Shown: positions 26,864 to 35,210 of the stretch, piece after piece
Layout of the letters: every line of letters starts with the position of its first letter
Numbering within the stretch: position 1 is the stretch's first letter
Origin: an uncultured Oscillospiraceae bacterium
Lineage (GTDB): Bacteria > Bacillota > Clostridia > Oscillospirales > Ruminococcaceae
Direction of reading: 5' to 3'
DNA: 64,000 bases
Assembly: GCA_934513685.1 (NCBI GenBank)
Contig: CAKSWY010000008.1
Location: forward strand, 1-64,000
Translations under genes and position numbers: made by a program
The notes under the pieces: generated by a model
Database searches by the model: none
Seen by the model: only the letters and a program-made list of their open reading frames with translations
Told to the model about the DNA's origin: nothing

Positions 26864-28057
26864 TCACATCTGCACGCCGGCCTTGCACAGTTCCACAAAC
26901 TGCTTTGCCACGCGGGGGCTGCGGCCGCCGCTGCGGATGGCGAAGGCCTCGGCCTTCATCATCAGCCGGTCCGCCGGCATCTGCAGGCCGTACTGGGCCG
27001 CCAGGTCCAGCACGATCTGCTCGAAGCGCTCCTTGTCCGGCCGGCTGTAAGTGACCGTCAGGCCGAACCGGGCCGACAGGCTCATCAGCTCCTGCATGGT
27101 GTCGCCGTGGTGGATGTCGTCCCCTTCCCGGTCGCTCATGGTCTCTTTGATGAGATGACGGCGGTTGGAGGTGGCGTACACCACCAGATTCTGGCTGCGG
27201 CCGCCCACGCTGCCCTCCAGAATGGCCTTCAGTGCCGCAAAGTTGTCGTCGTTGGCGGTAAAGGACAGGTCATCAATAAACAGAATGAACTTCAGGGGGT
27301 TCGCCGCCAGGCTGTCCATCAGCTCGGGCAGCTGATACAGCTGGTTCTTCTTAATCTCCACCAGGCGCAGGCCCTCACCCGCAAACTCATTGGCAATGGC
27401 CTTGATGGAGCTGGACTTGCCGGTGCCCGCATCGCCGTACAGCAGCACGTTGTTCGCGGGCTGCCCGGCCAGCAGGGCCTTTGTGTTGGCGATGACCTTC
27501 TCCCGCTCCCGCTCGTAGCCGGGCAGCTGGTCCAGCCGCTGGGGGTCGGGGTATTTCACGGGGGCCAGATGGCCATCTTCCAGCGTAAACACATGGTACC
27601 GTGCAAAAATTCCGTAGCCCTTGTGGCTCACGTCGTTCATACGCTGGCGGTAGGCCGCGGCAAAATCCAAAGTGCTGGTCTCCCACTGGGGAAGGCACTG
27701 GGTCACACCGGGCAGCCCGGCCAGCATCTCTTCGCTGGTCACCCGGGCCGCCTGGGCCAGAAACTCCAGCTCCAGCTCCAGGCTGCGCTTCAGCTGCGGG
27801 CCAACGCCTGCCGCCGTGCAGCTTTTCACCACATACAGGTTCTCATCCTCCAGAACGGCTTCCAGCAGATAATCGCTCCAGTTTTCCGTGTGGGCAAACA
27901 GGGCCGCGCAGAACGCCCCATAGCGGCTCATCCGCTCGGTGCGGCGCTCGTCGCTGCCGCGCAGCATCTCCATAAAGGCCGCGACCACCGGGTCCTTCAG
28001 CAGGCCGCGAAATACCACAAGCCCCTCCATGCGAAGGGCAATTTCATGTTGTTCCAT
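26864..28057 (-). CDS. DUF815-type AAA+ ATPase
   Basis: A 397-residue protein. The first 170 residues are helical and lack recognised motifs. The C-terminal half is a AAA+ domain with Walker A GDAGTGKS (208-215), a Walker B of the form ILFIDDLSF (around 258-266), and ATSNRRHLI as sensor 1. This arrangement matches DUF815 proteins, single-ring ATPases of unknown client found in many bacteria. The ATG at 28057 follows GGAG; the open frame extends upstream but has no ribosome site. It stands alone, convergent with nothing and divergent from the ilvA leader. Confidence 0.88.
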   Translation of the reverse strand: MEQHEIALRMEGLVVFRGLLKDPVVAAFMEMLRGSDERRTERMSRYGAFCAALFAHTENWSDYLLEAVLEDENLYVVKSCTAAGVGPQLKRSLELELEFLAQAARVTSEEMLAGLPGVTQCLPQWETSTLDFAAAYRQRMNDVSHKGYGIFARYHVFTLEDGHLAPVKYPDPQRLDQLPGYEREREKVIANTKALLAGQPANNVLLYGDAGTGKSSSIKAIANEFAGEGLRLVEIKKNQLYQLPELMDSLAANPLKFILFIDDLSFTANDDNFAALKAILEGSVGGRSQNLVVYATSNRRHLIKETMSDREGDDIHHGDTMQELMSLSARFGLTVTYSRPDKERFEQIVLDLAAQYGLQMPADRLMMKAEAFAIRSGGRSPRVAKQFVELCKAGVQM

Positions 28058-28249
28058 TGTGTCTCCGTCCAATCTTATCCGTTCCGCTGTTGCCCTGTGC
28101 CGCAGCGGAGCATCCGGCGAAAAAGGGGATATTTCGTTTAGTATACTCTCCTTTTGCGGCCGCTTCAAGCAAAATCGGCCGCGCTTTAGGGCTGCCGCGT
28201 TTTTCTCGAAAATATTTTCAAAGCATTCCCAAATACTTCAAAGCTGTGC

Positions 28250-28581
28250 TTGACAAAAGCGGATTTTTCCCGGTATAATAATTTCCATTCAAATGCGTTA
28301 GAAACGGGGCCCGGCTGCGGCCCCGCCCGGATGCAGAGAGCCGTCGTCTGGTGCAAGGCGGTTCCGGGTGCCGCAGCAAATCTCCCCGCAAGCAGCGTCC
28401 TGAACCGCTTTTGCTTAGTAAGGATCGCCGGCCGGCTGCCGTTACCCTGCCAGCGGATGTTTCTGTCCGCACTGAGTGGCTGCCTTTTTCAGCAGCAATC
28501 AAGAGTGGTACCGCGGAGTGACCGAATTGCGAACGTTCAAGGCCCTCCGTCTCTTGCATGGTAAGAGACGGGGGCCTTTTT
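28250..28581 (+). promoter_or_regulatory. Promoter and T-box leader of ilvA
   Basis: TTGACA (28250-28255), 18 bp, TATAAT (28274-28279), then a leader of about 300 nt. The T-box AGAGTGGTACCGCGG is at 28502-28516. The terminator stem is GGCCCTCCGTCTCTT (28541-28555) with AAGAGACGGGGGCC (28563-28576) and TTTTT. A likely specifier is ATC (Ile, 28380-28382) in GCAAATCTCC, which fits an isoleucine-pathway gene. Confidence 0.92.
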
Positions 28582-28635
28582 GTATGCCCCCGCACAAACA
28601 GGTCATTGAAACGAGGAAAAGGAGAACTGCTCACC

Positions 28636-29841
28636 ATGGTCACTTTGGACAAAATCTATCACGCCGCCTTTGTTCTGAAAGACGTTGCCCGCAGAACCGA
28701 CCTGATCGCCGCCCCCAACCTGTCTGCCGACAGCAACATCTACCTGAAAACCGAAAACCTTCAGGTGACCGGCAGCTTCAAAGTGCGCGGCGCTTACTAC
28801 AAGATCAGCCAGCTGACCGAAGAGGAAAAGGCCCGCGGCATCATCGCCTGCAGCGCCGGCAACCATGCCCAGGGCGTGGCCCTGGCCGCCACCCAGAACG
28901 GCATCAAGAGCGTGGTCTGCATGCCGGATGGCGCCCCCATCAGCAAGGTGGAGGCCACAAAGCGCCTGGGCGCGGAGGTGTGCCTGGTGCCCGGCGCTTA
29001 CGACGATGCCTACGCCAAGGCCTGCGAACTGCAGCAGGAAACCGGCGCCACCTTCATCCACCCCTTTGACGACGACATGGTGATCGCCGGTCAGGGCACC
29101 ATCGGCCTGGAAATTCTGGACCAGCTGGAAAATGTAGATGCCGTGATCGTGCCCATCGGCGGCGGCGGCCTCATCAGCGGCGTGGCCTTTGCCATCAAGA
29201 GCCTGCGCCCGGAGGTGAAGGTGTACGGCGTGCAGGCGGCCGGTGCCCCCAGCATGTTCAACAGCGTGCACGACCATGTGCAGGAGACCCTGCCCGCGGT
29301 TTCCACCTTTGCCGATGGCATTGCCGTTAAGCGCCCCGGCGACACCACCTTTGCCATGGTGGAGCAGTATGTGGACGAGATCGTCACCGTGAGCGAGGAC
29401 GAGATCGCCGCCGCCATTCTGGCCCTGATCGAGAAGCAGAAGCTCATCGCTGAGGGTGCCGGTGCAGTGAGCGTGGCCGCCGCCATGTTCGGCAAACTGC
29501 CCATCCAGGGCAAAAACGCGGTGTGCCTGGTTTCCGGCGGCAACATCGACGTGAACATCCTGAACCGCGTCATCACCCGCGGCCTGGTGATGAGCGGCCG
29601 CAACACCAACCTGATGATCGCCCTGGAGGACAAGCCCGGCCAGCTGCAGGGTGTCTCCGAGATCATCTCCCGCTGCGGTGCCAACGTGGTCAGCGTCCAT
29701 CACGACCGGGCCGACACTTCCATGACCATCACCAGCTGCTTCCTGAAGCTGGGGCTGGAAACCCGTGACCATACCCAGATCGAAGAGATCCGCAAGGCGC
29801 TCACCGAGGCCGGGTTCCATCTGGTCAGCGAGCGGGCCTGA
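28636..29841 (+). CDS. ilvA: Threonine ammonia-lyase (threonine dehydratase)
   Basis: A 401-residue PLP enzyme that deaminates threonine to 2-oxobutyrate, the entry to isoleucine. K49 in GSFKVRGAYYK is the PLP Schiff-base lysine, and the phosphate loop GGGGLISG is near residues 176-183. A single C-terminal ACT domain (LMIALEDKPGQLQGVSEII, from about residue 327) suggests allosteric control. This one-ACT length of about 400 is common in Firmicutes, while enteric IlvA has two ACT-like domains. The ATG follows AAGGAG. It is controlled by an Ile-type T-box. Confidence 0.95.
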   Translation: MVTLDKIYHAAFVLKDVARRTDLIAAPNLSADSNIYLKTENLQVTGSFKVRGAYYKISQLTEEEKARGIIACSAGNHAQGVALAATQNGIKSVVCMPDGAPISKVEATKRLGAEVCLVPGAYDDAYAKACELQQETGATFIHPFDDDMVIAGQGTIGLEILDQLENVDAVIVPIGGGGLISGVAFAIKSLRPEVKVYGVQAAGAPSMFNSVHDHVQETLPAVSTFADGIAVKRPGDTTFAMVEQYVDEIVTVSEDEIAAAILALIEKQKLIAEGAGAVSVAAAMFGKLPIQGKNAVCLVSGGNIDVNILNRVITRGLVMSGRNTNLMIALEDKPGQLQGVSEIISRCGANVVSVHHDRADTSMTITSCFLKLGLETRDHTQIEEIRKALTEAGFHLVSERA

Positions 29842-29869
29842 ATGCCGCACAGTTTCCCCCTGTAACAAC

Positions 29870-29928
29870 AACGTCCGCCCTGCGCCCGAAGAAGTTCTTC
29901 GCCGCACCGAGCGGATGTTTTCTTTTTA
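29870..29928 (+). terminator. Terminator after ilvA
   Basis: AACGTCCGC (29870-29878) pairs with GCGGATGTT (29911-29919) around an internally paired GAAGAAGTTCTTC core, followed by TTTTCTTTTT. Confidence 0.75.
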
Positions 29929-30696
29929 GGGAATCGCTGCGTAATCGTCGTACAGCACCGTCAGGCGGTAGGCTTCCTTGGCAAGGTCCGCGTGCATATG
30001 GCCGCAGTACCACTGCTTCAGGCCCTTGACCCGCCGATACACCTCGTCCAGGTAGCCGCTGACCGGGTCGTTCTCCCGGAAGCTGTACCGCCCAAAATAG
30101 ATGGGAATCAAAACGCGGGGCAGCGTGTGAGTGAGAATGTAATCCACCTGATTGCCATGGGCCTCCAGCGTTTGCAGCCCATGCTCCATCTCCTGGGGCG
30201 ACAACAGCTCCTCCGGCCACCAGGAATATCCCTCGAGCCGGTATTTCCGGTCGATGGAGCTGGCCCCGCCCATGGTCCAGAAGGTCTTTCCCGCAATGGT
30301 GTAGTACTCGCCCCGCCGCAGGTGAATCACGTTGGGGGCATCCGGCAGGCGGTTGATCCTGCCCCCGTTCCACGCCTCCACCGGCTGTGCATTCCAGAAG
30401 GCGTGGTTGTCGTGGTTGCCGTCCACAAACAAGATCTGATAGGGCTTTTGCGCCATCCAATCGACCCATTTCGCATAGGCGCGGCGGTTCTGCACAGCCT
30501 GGCGGCGGGCAAAGGGCAGGTCAAAGGGGATTTGCTCCTCCTCCAGTACATCCGTCGGCAAAAACGGGAAGCCGAAATCGCCGCAGATCACCACATAGTC
30601 CTCTTTGGTGAGCATCGGCTCGGCCGGAAATTTTTGGGGCGCGAGCTTCCCAATCTCGACCGGGCCGTGAAGGTCACCGAATACATAAAACGCCAT
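29926..30696 (-). CDS. Calcineurin-like metallophosphoesterase
   Basis: A 256-residue protein with the five motifs of the family in order: GDLHG (residues 7-11), GDFG (about 39-42), GNHDN (about 93-97), HTLP (about 190) and GHMH (about 233-236), which bind two metal ions. It should hydrolyse phosphomonoesters or diesters; the substrate is unknown. The ATG at 30696 follows AAAGGAG. It is convergent with ilvA and monocistronic. Confidence 0.92.
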   Translation of the reverse strand: MAFYVFGDLHGPVEIGKLAPQKFPAEPMLTKEDYVVICGDFGFPFLPTDVLEEEQIPFDLPFARRQAVQNRRAYAKWVDWMAQKPYQILFVDGNHDNHAFWNAQPVEAWNGGRINRLPDAPNVIHLRRGEYYTIAGKTFWTMGGASSIDRKYRLEGYSWWPEELLSPQEMEHGLQTLEAHGNQVDYILTHTLPRVLIPIYFGRYSFRENDPVSGYLDEVYRRVKGLKQWYCGHMHADLAKEAYRLTVLYDDYAAIP

Positions 30697-30884
30697 ACCG
30701 CTCTCTCCTTTCAGGCCGAATGGTTTCTCTTCGCCCTGCTTTCCTGTTTCTGCAATGTTCTCGCTTCGCTCGCGTTAACATCGGCCCACTTCAAACGGCC
30801 CCGTTCTTGACGGCCCGCTTCCGTTCGGGGTATGCTAATTATACCACAAACCGCTTTTTACCCAACCACATCAAGGAGATGTTT

Positions 30885-31556
30885 ATGGATACCGCCCTGC
30901 TCTCTCAAAGCGCCCTGTTCCGCGGGGCAAACCCGGATGAAATCGAGGCCATGCTGGGCTGCCTGGCCGCTCAGACGCGCCGCTACGGCAAGGGCGCGCT
31001 GATTTACGGGGCGGGCCAGACCGTCACCGCCCTGGGGCTGGTGCTGCACGGCAGCGTCCTGATTCAAAGCGAGGACGCCTGGGGCCGGGCCACGGTGATG
31101 GACAGCCTTGGCCCCGGGCAGATTTTTGCGGAAACCTACGCCTGCACCCCCGGCGAGCCGCTGATGGTAAACGTGCTGGCCGCCGAACCCTGTGAGGTTC
31201 TGTTTCTGCAGGTCTCCCGCATTTTGGAATCCGAGGAGGACGGCTGCCCGCACCAGCACCGCCTGGTGCAGAACCTTCTGGCCCTGTTTGCCCAGAAAAA
31301 CCTGACGCTCTCCCGGAAGATCTTTCACACCAGCGCAAAAACCATCCGGGAGCGGCTGCTTTCCTACCTCTCCGATCAGGCCATCCGCGCCCAAAGCCGC
31401 AGCTTCTCCATCCCCTTTGACCGTCAGCAGCTGGCGGACTACCTGAATGTGGACCGAAGCGCGCTCTCCAACGAACTGAGCAAAATGCAGCGGGAGGGGC
31501 TGATTCAGGTGCACCGCAGCCAGTTTGTGCTGTGCGCCGAAAGCCTGCCGGATTGA
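30885..31556 (+). CDS. Crp/Fnr family transcriptional regulator
   Basis: A 223-residue protein. An N-terminal cyclic-nucleotide-binding-like barrel (LVLHGSVLIQSEDAWGRATVM and LGPGQIFAETYAC, about residues 48-90) is joined to a C-terminal winged helix (FDRQQLADYLNVDRSALSNEL, about 180-200). No Cys cluster typical of Fnr is present, and the residues that bind cAMP are not clearly kept. The ligand is unknown. The start at 30885 is six bases from AAGGAG; the ATG at 30879 abuts the ribosome site. It directly precedes the MerR gene. Confidence 0.88.
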   Translation: MDTALLSQSALFRGANPDEIEAMLGCLAAQTRRYGKGALIYGAGQTVTALGLVLHGSVLIQSEDAWGRATVMDSLGPGQIFAETYACTPGEPLMVNVLAAEPCEVLFLQVSRILESEEDGCPHQHRLVQNLLALFAQKNLTLSRKIFHTSAKTIRERLLSYLSDQAIRAQSRSFSIPFDRQQLADYLNVDRSALSNELSKMQREGLIQVHRSQFVLCAESLPD

Positions 31557-31616
31557 CCGAATTTTGGGCCGGGCGGGTTCTTTCCGACCGTTTTTGCAGA
31601 TTTTTTCAAAAATCTC

Positions 31617-31647
31617 TTGACTTGGAGCCAACTCCAAGTGCTATACT
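31617..31647 (+). promoter_or_regulatory. MerR-type promoter and operator of the merR-flavodoxin operon
   Basis: TTGACT (31617-31622) and TATACT (31642-31647) are 19 bp apart, the elongated spacing typical of MerR-activated promoters. Within the spacer lies the palindrome CTTGGAG-CCAA-CTCCAAG (31621-31638). The regulator gene begins 30 bp downstream. Confidence 0.9.
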
Positions 31648-31677
31648 GTGGCTGTTCGCACAAAGGAGGCACAGAGC

Positions 31678-32091
31678 ATGACCATCAAAGAAGTGGCCGA
31701 GCGCTACCACATCTCGCAGGATACCCTGCGCTATTATGAACGGATGAAGATGATCCCGCCGGTGCACCGCACGCCGGGCAGCATCCGCGATTATCAGGCC
31801 GAGGACCTGCGCTGGGTGGAGTTTGCCATCTGCATGCGCAGCGCCGGACTGCCCATTGAGGTGATGATCGACTATCTGCGCCTGTTTCAGGATGGGGACG
31901 CCACCATTCCCGCCCGACTGGAGCTGCTGAACGAGCAAATGGACGTTCTGCGCACCCAGAAGACCCAGCTGGAGGCCACCATGGAGCGGCTTGCCTACAA
32001 AATTCAGCACTACCAAGACGCACTGAAAACCGGCCGGCTGGTGTGGGACAAACCGGTCCCTTCTGATTCAAATTCAAATCCAACTGAATGA
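31678..32091 (+). CDS. MerR family regulator (stress/aldehyde-type subgroup)
   Basis: A 137-residue protein with the MerR helix-turn-helix (TIKEVAERYHISQDTLRYYERMKMI, residues 2-26, shown in the usual place), the wing IRDYQAEDLRWVEFAICMRSAGLPI, and a dimer coiled coil. It has no cysteines in the effector region to mark it as a metal sensor. The ATG at 31678 follows AAGGAGG. It sits behind its own operator and is followed 15 bp later by a flavodoxin, an arrangement common for redox- or aldehyde-responsive MerR proteins. Confidence 0.92.
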   Translation: MTIKEVAERYHISQDTLRYYERMKMIPPVHRTPGSIRDYQAEDLRWVEFAICMRSAGLPIEVMIDYLRLFQDGDATIPARLELLNEQMDVLRTQKTQLEATMERLAYKIQHYQDALKTGRLVWDKPVPSDSNSNPTE

Positions 32092-32106
32092 AACGAGGTT
32101 TTTACA

Positions 32107-32607
32107 ATGGCAAAGCTGATTGTATTTTATTCCCGCGCCGGTGAAAATTATTTCGGCGGCAAATACCGCACCGTTCCGGTGGGCAACACCGAAAAAGTGG
32201 CCCGCCTGCTGGCTGAAAAGACCGGCGCTGACCTGCTGCGGCTGGAGCAGGTCGTCCCCTATTCCGATGACTATCGAACCTGTGTGGCCCAGGCTGCGCA
32301 GGACCTGAAGAGTAAGGCCCGCCCTGCCCTGCGGAACCTGCCCGAGACGCTGGCCCAGTACGACGAAATTTATTTGGGCTACCCCAACTATTGCGGAACC
32401 ATGCCCATGGCCGTTTACACCTTCCTGGAGCGGTATGACTTCACCGGCAAGGTCATTCACCCCTTCTGCACCCACGAGGGCAGCGGTCTCTCCCGCACTG
32501 AGCAGGACATTCAGGCAGCGGCCCCCGGTGCCGTGGTAAAGCCGGGCCTGGCCATCCGCGGCAGCGAGGCCGACCAGGCCGCGGCGAAGCTGGAGGCATG
32601 GATCTGA
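32107..32607 (+). CDS. Flavodoxin family protein
   Basis: A 166-residue FMN-binding protein. It begins MAKLIVFYSRAGENYFGG, the phosphate loop of long bacterial flavodoxins, with YLGYPNYCGTMPMAV (about residues 93-107) and HEGSGLS (125-131) flanking the isoalloxazine. It should shuttle electrons to a redox partner. It is second in the MerR operon, so it is likely induced by the same signal. A downstream acetyltransferase gene follows after 25 bp. Confidence 0.92.
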   Translation: MAKLIVFYSRAGENYFGGKYRTVPVGNTEKVARLLAEKTGADLLRLEQVVPYSDDYRTCVAQAAQDLKSKARPALRNLPETLAQYDEIYLGYPNYCGTMPMAVYTFLERYDFTGKVIHPFCTHEGSGLSRTEQDIQAAAPGAVVKPGLAIRGSEADQAAAKLEAWI

Positions 32608-32632
32608 AGAAAAAGGAACCGTTTACCGCCTG

Positions 32633-33184
32633 ATGGATCAGGGCGGCCCCACCGACACTCGCGAAGCCTACTTCAAGGAGGCCAGCGAGGAGATGATCCG
32701 CGCCCGCACCCTGTGTGCCAAGGCCAACGCCGTGCTGCCGGATGACCCCAGCTATATGACCTATCTGGAAGAGCTGTTCGGCCGGGACCTGAGCGACGTG
32801 CGCATTCTCACCCCATTCCTGTGCGATTTTGGCAATCGGATCAAGTTCGGAAAAGGGGTATTTCTCAACCACTCGGCCATCCTCTCCGCTTCCGGCGGCA
32901 TCGAATTTGAGGACGGCGTTCTCGTGGCCCCCGGCGTGCGCATCGCCACCATCAACCACGATATGAACCGACGGCACACCACCTACACCTACGGCAAGGT
33001 GACCATCCGCAAAAACGCCTGGATTGGCATGAACGTGACCATCTGCCCGGGCGTGACCATCGGCTGCTACGCCGTGGTGTCCGCCGGTGCCGTGGTAACC
33101 AAGGACATTCCGGATTACGCGGTGGCAGGCGGCATGCCCGCCAAGGTGCTCCGCTATCTGGACCCGGCCGAGCAGCAGGAATAA
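32633..33184 (+). CDS. Hexapeptide-repeat acetyltransferase (maltose/galactoside O-acetyltransferase-like)
   Basis: A 183-residue left-handed beta-helix acyltransferase. The catalytic His lies in ATINHDMNRRH (residues about 104-114), and repeated I/V-G-x-x-V turns follow (IRKNAWIGMNVTICPGVTIG). The C-terminal AVAGGMPAKVLRYL is the usual end of MAA/NodL-type enzymes, which acetylate sugars from acetyl-CoA. The ATG at 32633 has AAAAAGGAA about 13 bases upstream, a long spacing. It is the third gene behind the MerR promoter. Confidence 0.9.
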   Translation: MDQGGPTDTREAYFKEASEEMIRARTLCAKANAVLPDDPSYMTYLEELFGRDLSDVRILTPFLCDFGNRIKFGKGVFLNHSAILSASGGIEFEDGVLVAPGVRIATINHDMNRRHTTYTYGKVTIRKNAWIGMNVTICPGVTIGCYAVVSAGAVVTKDIPDYAVAGGMPAKVLRYLDPAEQQE

Positions 33185-33221
33185 TTCTTTTGCCCCTGGC
33201 AAAATTTTCAGGCCGCGGCTC

Positions 33222-33252
33222 TTGACCTGAAGTCGGCTTCATGGTTTACAAT
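33222..33252 (+). promoter_or_regulatory. Putative MerR-like promoter for the DUF362 gene
   Basis: TTGACC (33222-33227) and TACAAT (33247-33252) are 19 bp apart, with the inverted repeat TGAAG-TCGG-CTTCA (33228-33241) inside the spacer. TTTACA at 33245 would give a normal 17-bp spacing, so the MerR reading is not certain. The palindrome differs from that of the nearby merR gene. Confidence 0.55.
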
Positions 33253-33352
33253 GGCAATAAGAAGCGTGTGTACTGCGGGCCGCTCTGTCTCTATGCAGCC
33301 CATTGCAGCGCCAAAGCGTTTGAAGCGTATTATAAGCAAGGAGGCGCTTTTT

Positions 33353-34363
33353 ATGAGTGAATCGGTTAAGAAGCCCGGCGTGGGCGGCGAACATTACATC
33401 CCGATGGAGCAGCGCACCGGCGAGCAGTCCGTGGTGTACTTCACCCGTGACCTTTCCGCCGAGGGCCTGCGCAAGGCGTTTGAGAAGGTCGGGGGCTGCC
33501 TGACCGGCAAGGTGGCGGTCAAGCTGCACACCGGCGAGCAGCACGGTCCCAACATCATCCCCCGCCCCTGGGTGCAGTCGCTGATTGAAAACGACCTGCC
33601 CGACGCCCACATTGTGGAAACCAACACCTATTATGAGGGCGACCGCTACACCACCGAGCAGCACCGCGAAACCCTCAAGGTGAACGGCTGGACCTTCTGC
33701 CCGGTGGACATCATGGACGAGGATGGCACCGTGATGCTGCCGGTCAAGGGCGGCAAGTGGTTCACCGAGATGTCCATGGGCAAAAACATCACGAACTACG
33801 ATTCCATGCTGGTGCTCACCCACTTCAAGGGCCACACCATGGGCGGCTTCGGCGGCTCCAACAAGAACATCGGCATCGGCTGCGCCGACGGCCGCGTGGG
33901 CAAGGCCATGATCCACACCGTCACCGGGTCGGACAATATGTGGAGCATCAGCGAAGAAGAGCTGATGGAGCGCATTGCCGAGTCCTCCAAGGCCACGGTG
34001 GATTACTTTGCCCCCCACATCACCTTTGTGAACGTGATGCGCAATATGTCCGTTTCCTGTGACTGTGAGGGCGTGTCCGCCCAGCCGGTGGTCACCCCCA
34101 ACATCGGCATTCTGGCCTCCACCGACATTCTGGCCATTGACCAGGCCTCGGTGGACCTGATCTACGCCCTCTCGCCGGATGACCGCAAGGCTCTGGTGGA
34201 GCGCATGGAGACCCGGCACGGCCTGCGCCAGCTGAGCTACATGAAAGAGCTGGGCATGGGCAACGACCGCTACCAGCTTCTGGATCTGGATAACGGCGAC
34301 GCCGTCATTCAGCCCGCCGATGCTGTGAAGGGCGTCAAGCCCTTCCCCAAGGTGCAGCTGTAA
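33353..34363 (+). CDS. DUF362 domain protein
   Basis: A 336-residue protein. VVYFTRDLSAEGLRKAFEKVGG, then VAVKLHTGEQHGPNIIPRPWV and the segment FKGHTMGGFGGSNKNIGIGC are typical of DUF362 proteins, thought to be redox-linked. Many relatives carry a C-terminal two-cluster ferredoxin; here none is present and only a C-x-C pair (VSCDCEG, about residues 233-239) is seen. The function is unknown. The ATG at 33353 follows AAGGAGG. It has its own unusual promoter and is followed by a terminator. Confidence 0.88.
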   Translation: MSESVKKPGVGGEHYIPMEQRTGEQSVVYFTRDLSAEGLRKAFEKVGGCLTGKVAVKLHTGEQHGPNIIPRPWVQSLIENDLPDAHIVETNTYYEGDRYTTEQHRETLKVNGWTFCPVDIMDEDGTVMLPVKGGKWFTEMSMGKNITNYDSMLVLTHFKGHTMGGFGGSNKNIGIGCADGRVGKAMIHTVTGSDNMWSISEEELMERIAESSKATVDYFAPHITFVNVMRNMSVSCDCEGVSAQPVVTPNIGILASTDILAIDQASVDLIYALSPDDRKALVERMETRHGLRQLSYMKELGMGNDRYQLLDLDNGDAVIQPADAVKGVKPFPKVQL

Positions 34364-34379
34364 CCTTTGCATTTGTTCA

Positions 34380-34422
34380 GCCCGCCGGGCGGCGGCCCAA
34401 CGCTGCCTCGGCGGGCGTTTTT
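34380..34422 (+). terminator. Terminator after the DUF362 gene
   Basis: Stem GCCCGCCG (34380-34387) with CGGCGGGC (34409-34416), then GTTTTT. Confidence 0.8.
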
Positions 34423-34472
34423 CATCTGCGGCAGCGGCCTGCCCTGCCGCCTCAAAAAAGGAGGACCGACTT

Positions 34473-35009
34473 ATGAGCAAGCGCGTACTTGTGATCTCCA
34501 CCAGCCTGCGCAAGGGCAATTCCGAGCGGCTGGCCCAGGAGTTCGCCAAAGGCGCGGCCGCCGCGGGCCACCAGGTGGAGGAGCTGACCCTGCGCGGCAA
34601 GCGCCTGACCTTCTGCACCGGCTGCATGGCCTGCCTGGAAAAGGGCCACTGTGTCATTCCGGACGACGCCGTGGAGATCGCCGCAAAAATGAAGCAGGCC
34701 GATGTGATCGCCTTTGCCACCCCCATCTACTACTATGAGATGAGCGGCCAGATGAAAACCCTGCTGGACCGGGCCAACTCTCTGTACGGCAGCGACTACA
34801 AATTCACCGATATTTATATGCTGACCACCGCCGCCGAGGATGAAGCCTTTGTGCCCCAGCGGGCCGTCAGCGGCCTTCAGGGCTGGATCGACTGCTTTGA
34901 GCGGGCCAGCCTGAAGGGCAGTGTGTTCGCGGGCGGCGTAAATGCCCCCGGCGAAATTGAGGGGCATCCCGCCCTGGCCCGGGCCTTTGCGCTGGGCCAG
35001 CAGGTGTGA
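34473..35009 (+). CDS. NADPH-dependent FMN reductase / flavodoxin-like protein
   Basis: A 178-residue iron-sulfur-flavoprotein-like fold. VLVISTSLRKGNSERLAQEF (residues 5-24) is the FMN phosphate loop. The motif FCTGCMACLEKGHCVIPDD contains three cysteines in C-x2-C-x5-C spacing (C49, C52, C58), resembling the compact motif of archaeal and clostridial iron-sulfur flavoproteins. FATPIYYYEMSGQMKTLLDR follows. It may reduce FMN or small electrophiles. The ATG follows AAGGAGG. It is monocistronic, with terminators on both sides. Confidence 0.9.
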   Translation: MSKRVLVISTSLRKGNSERLAQEFAKGAAAAGHQVEELTLRGKRLTFCTGCMACLEKGHCVIPDDAVEIAAKMKQADVIAFATPIYYYEMSGQMKTLLDRANSLYGSDYKFTDIYMLTTAAEDEAFVPQRAVSGLQGWIDCFERASLKGSVFAGGVNAPGEIEGHPALARAFALGQQV

Positions 35010-35078
35010 TGTTTCCCGCATGAGCAAAGCAAACAGCCTGTTTTGGTGCAGCGGCCAAAGCGAGCTTTGTCCTATGCG

Positions 35079-35110
35079 AAGGCCGAGGCGGGCTGCCCCG
35101 GCCTTTTTTG
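35079..35110 (+). terminator. Terminator after the FMN reductase gene
   Basis: Stem AAGGCCG (35079-35085) with CGGCCTT (35099-35105), then TTTTTT. Confidence 0.75.
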
Positions 35111-35210
35111 CGTTTTCGTTTTTTGGGGCTGAAGTTTGAAATTTCGGGCTTATTGAAATCACAGGCTTTTTCAAACCGGCCAACCGCCGATTCAAACTCG
35201 AAATTCTAAA

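Noticed and set aside
28218..28652. Open frames across the ilvA leader
   Set aside because: The region is explained by a T-box with promoter, conserved T-box motif and terminator.
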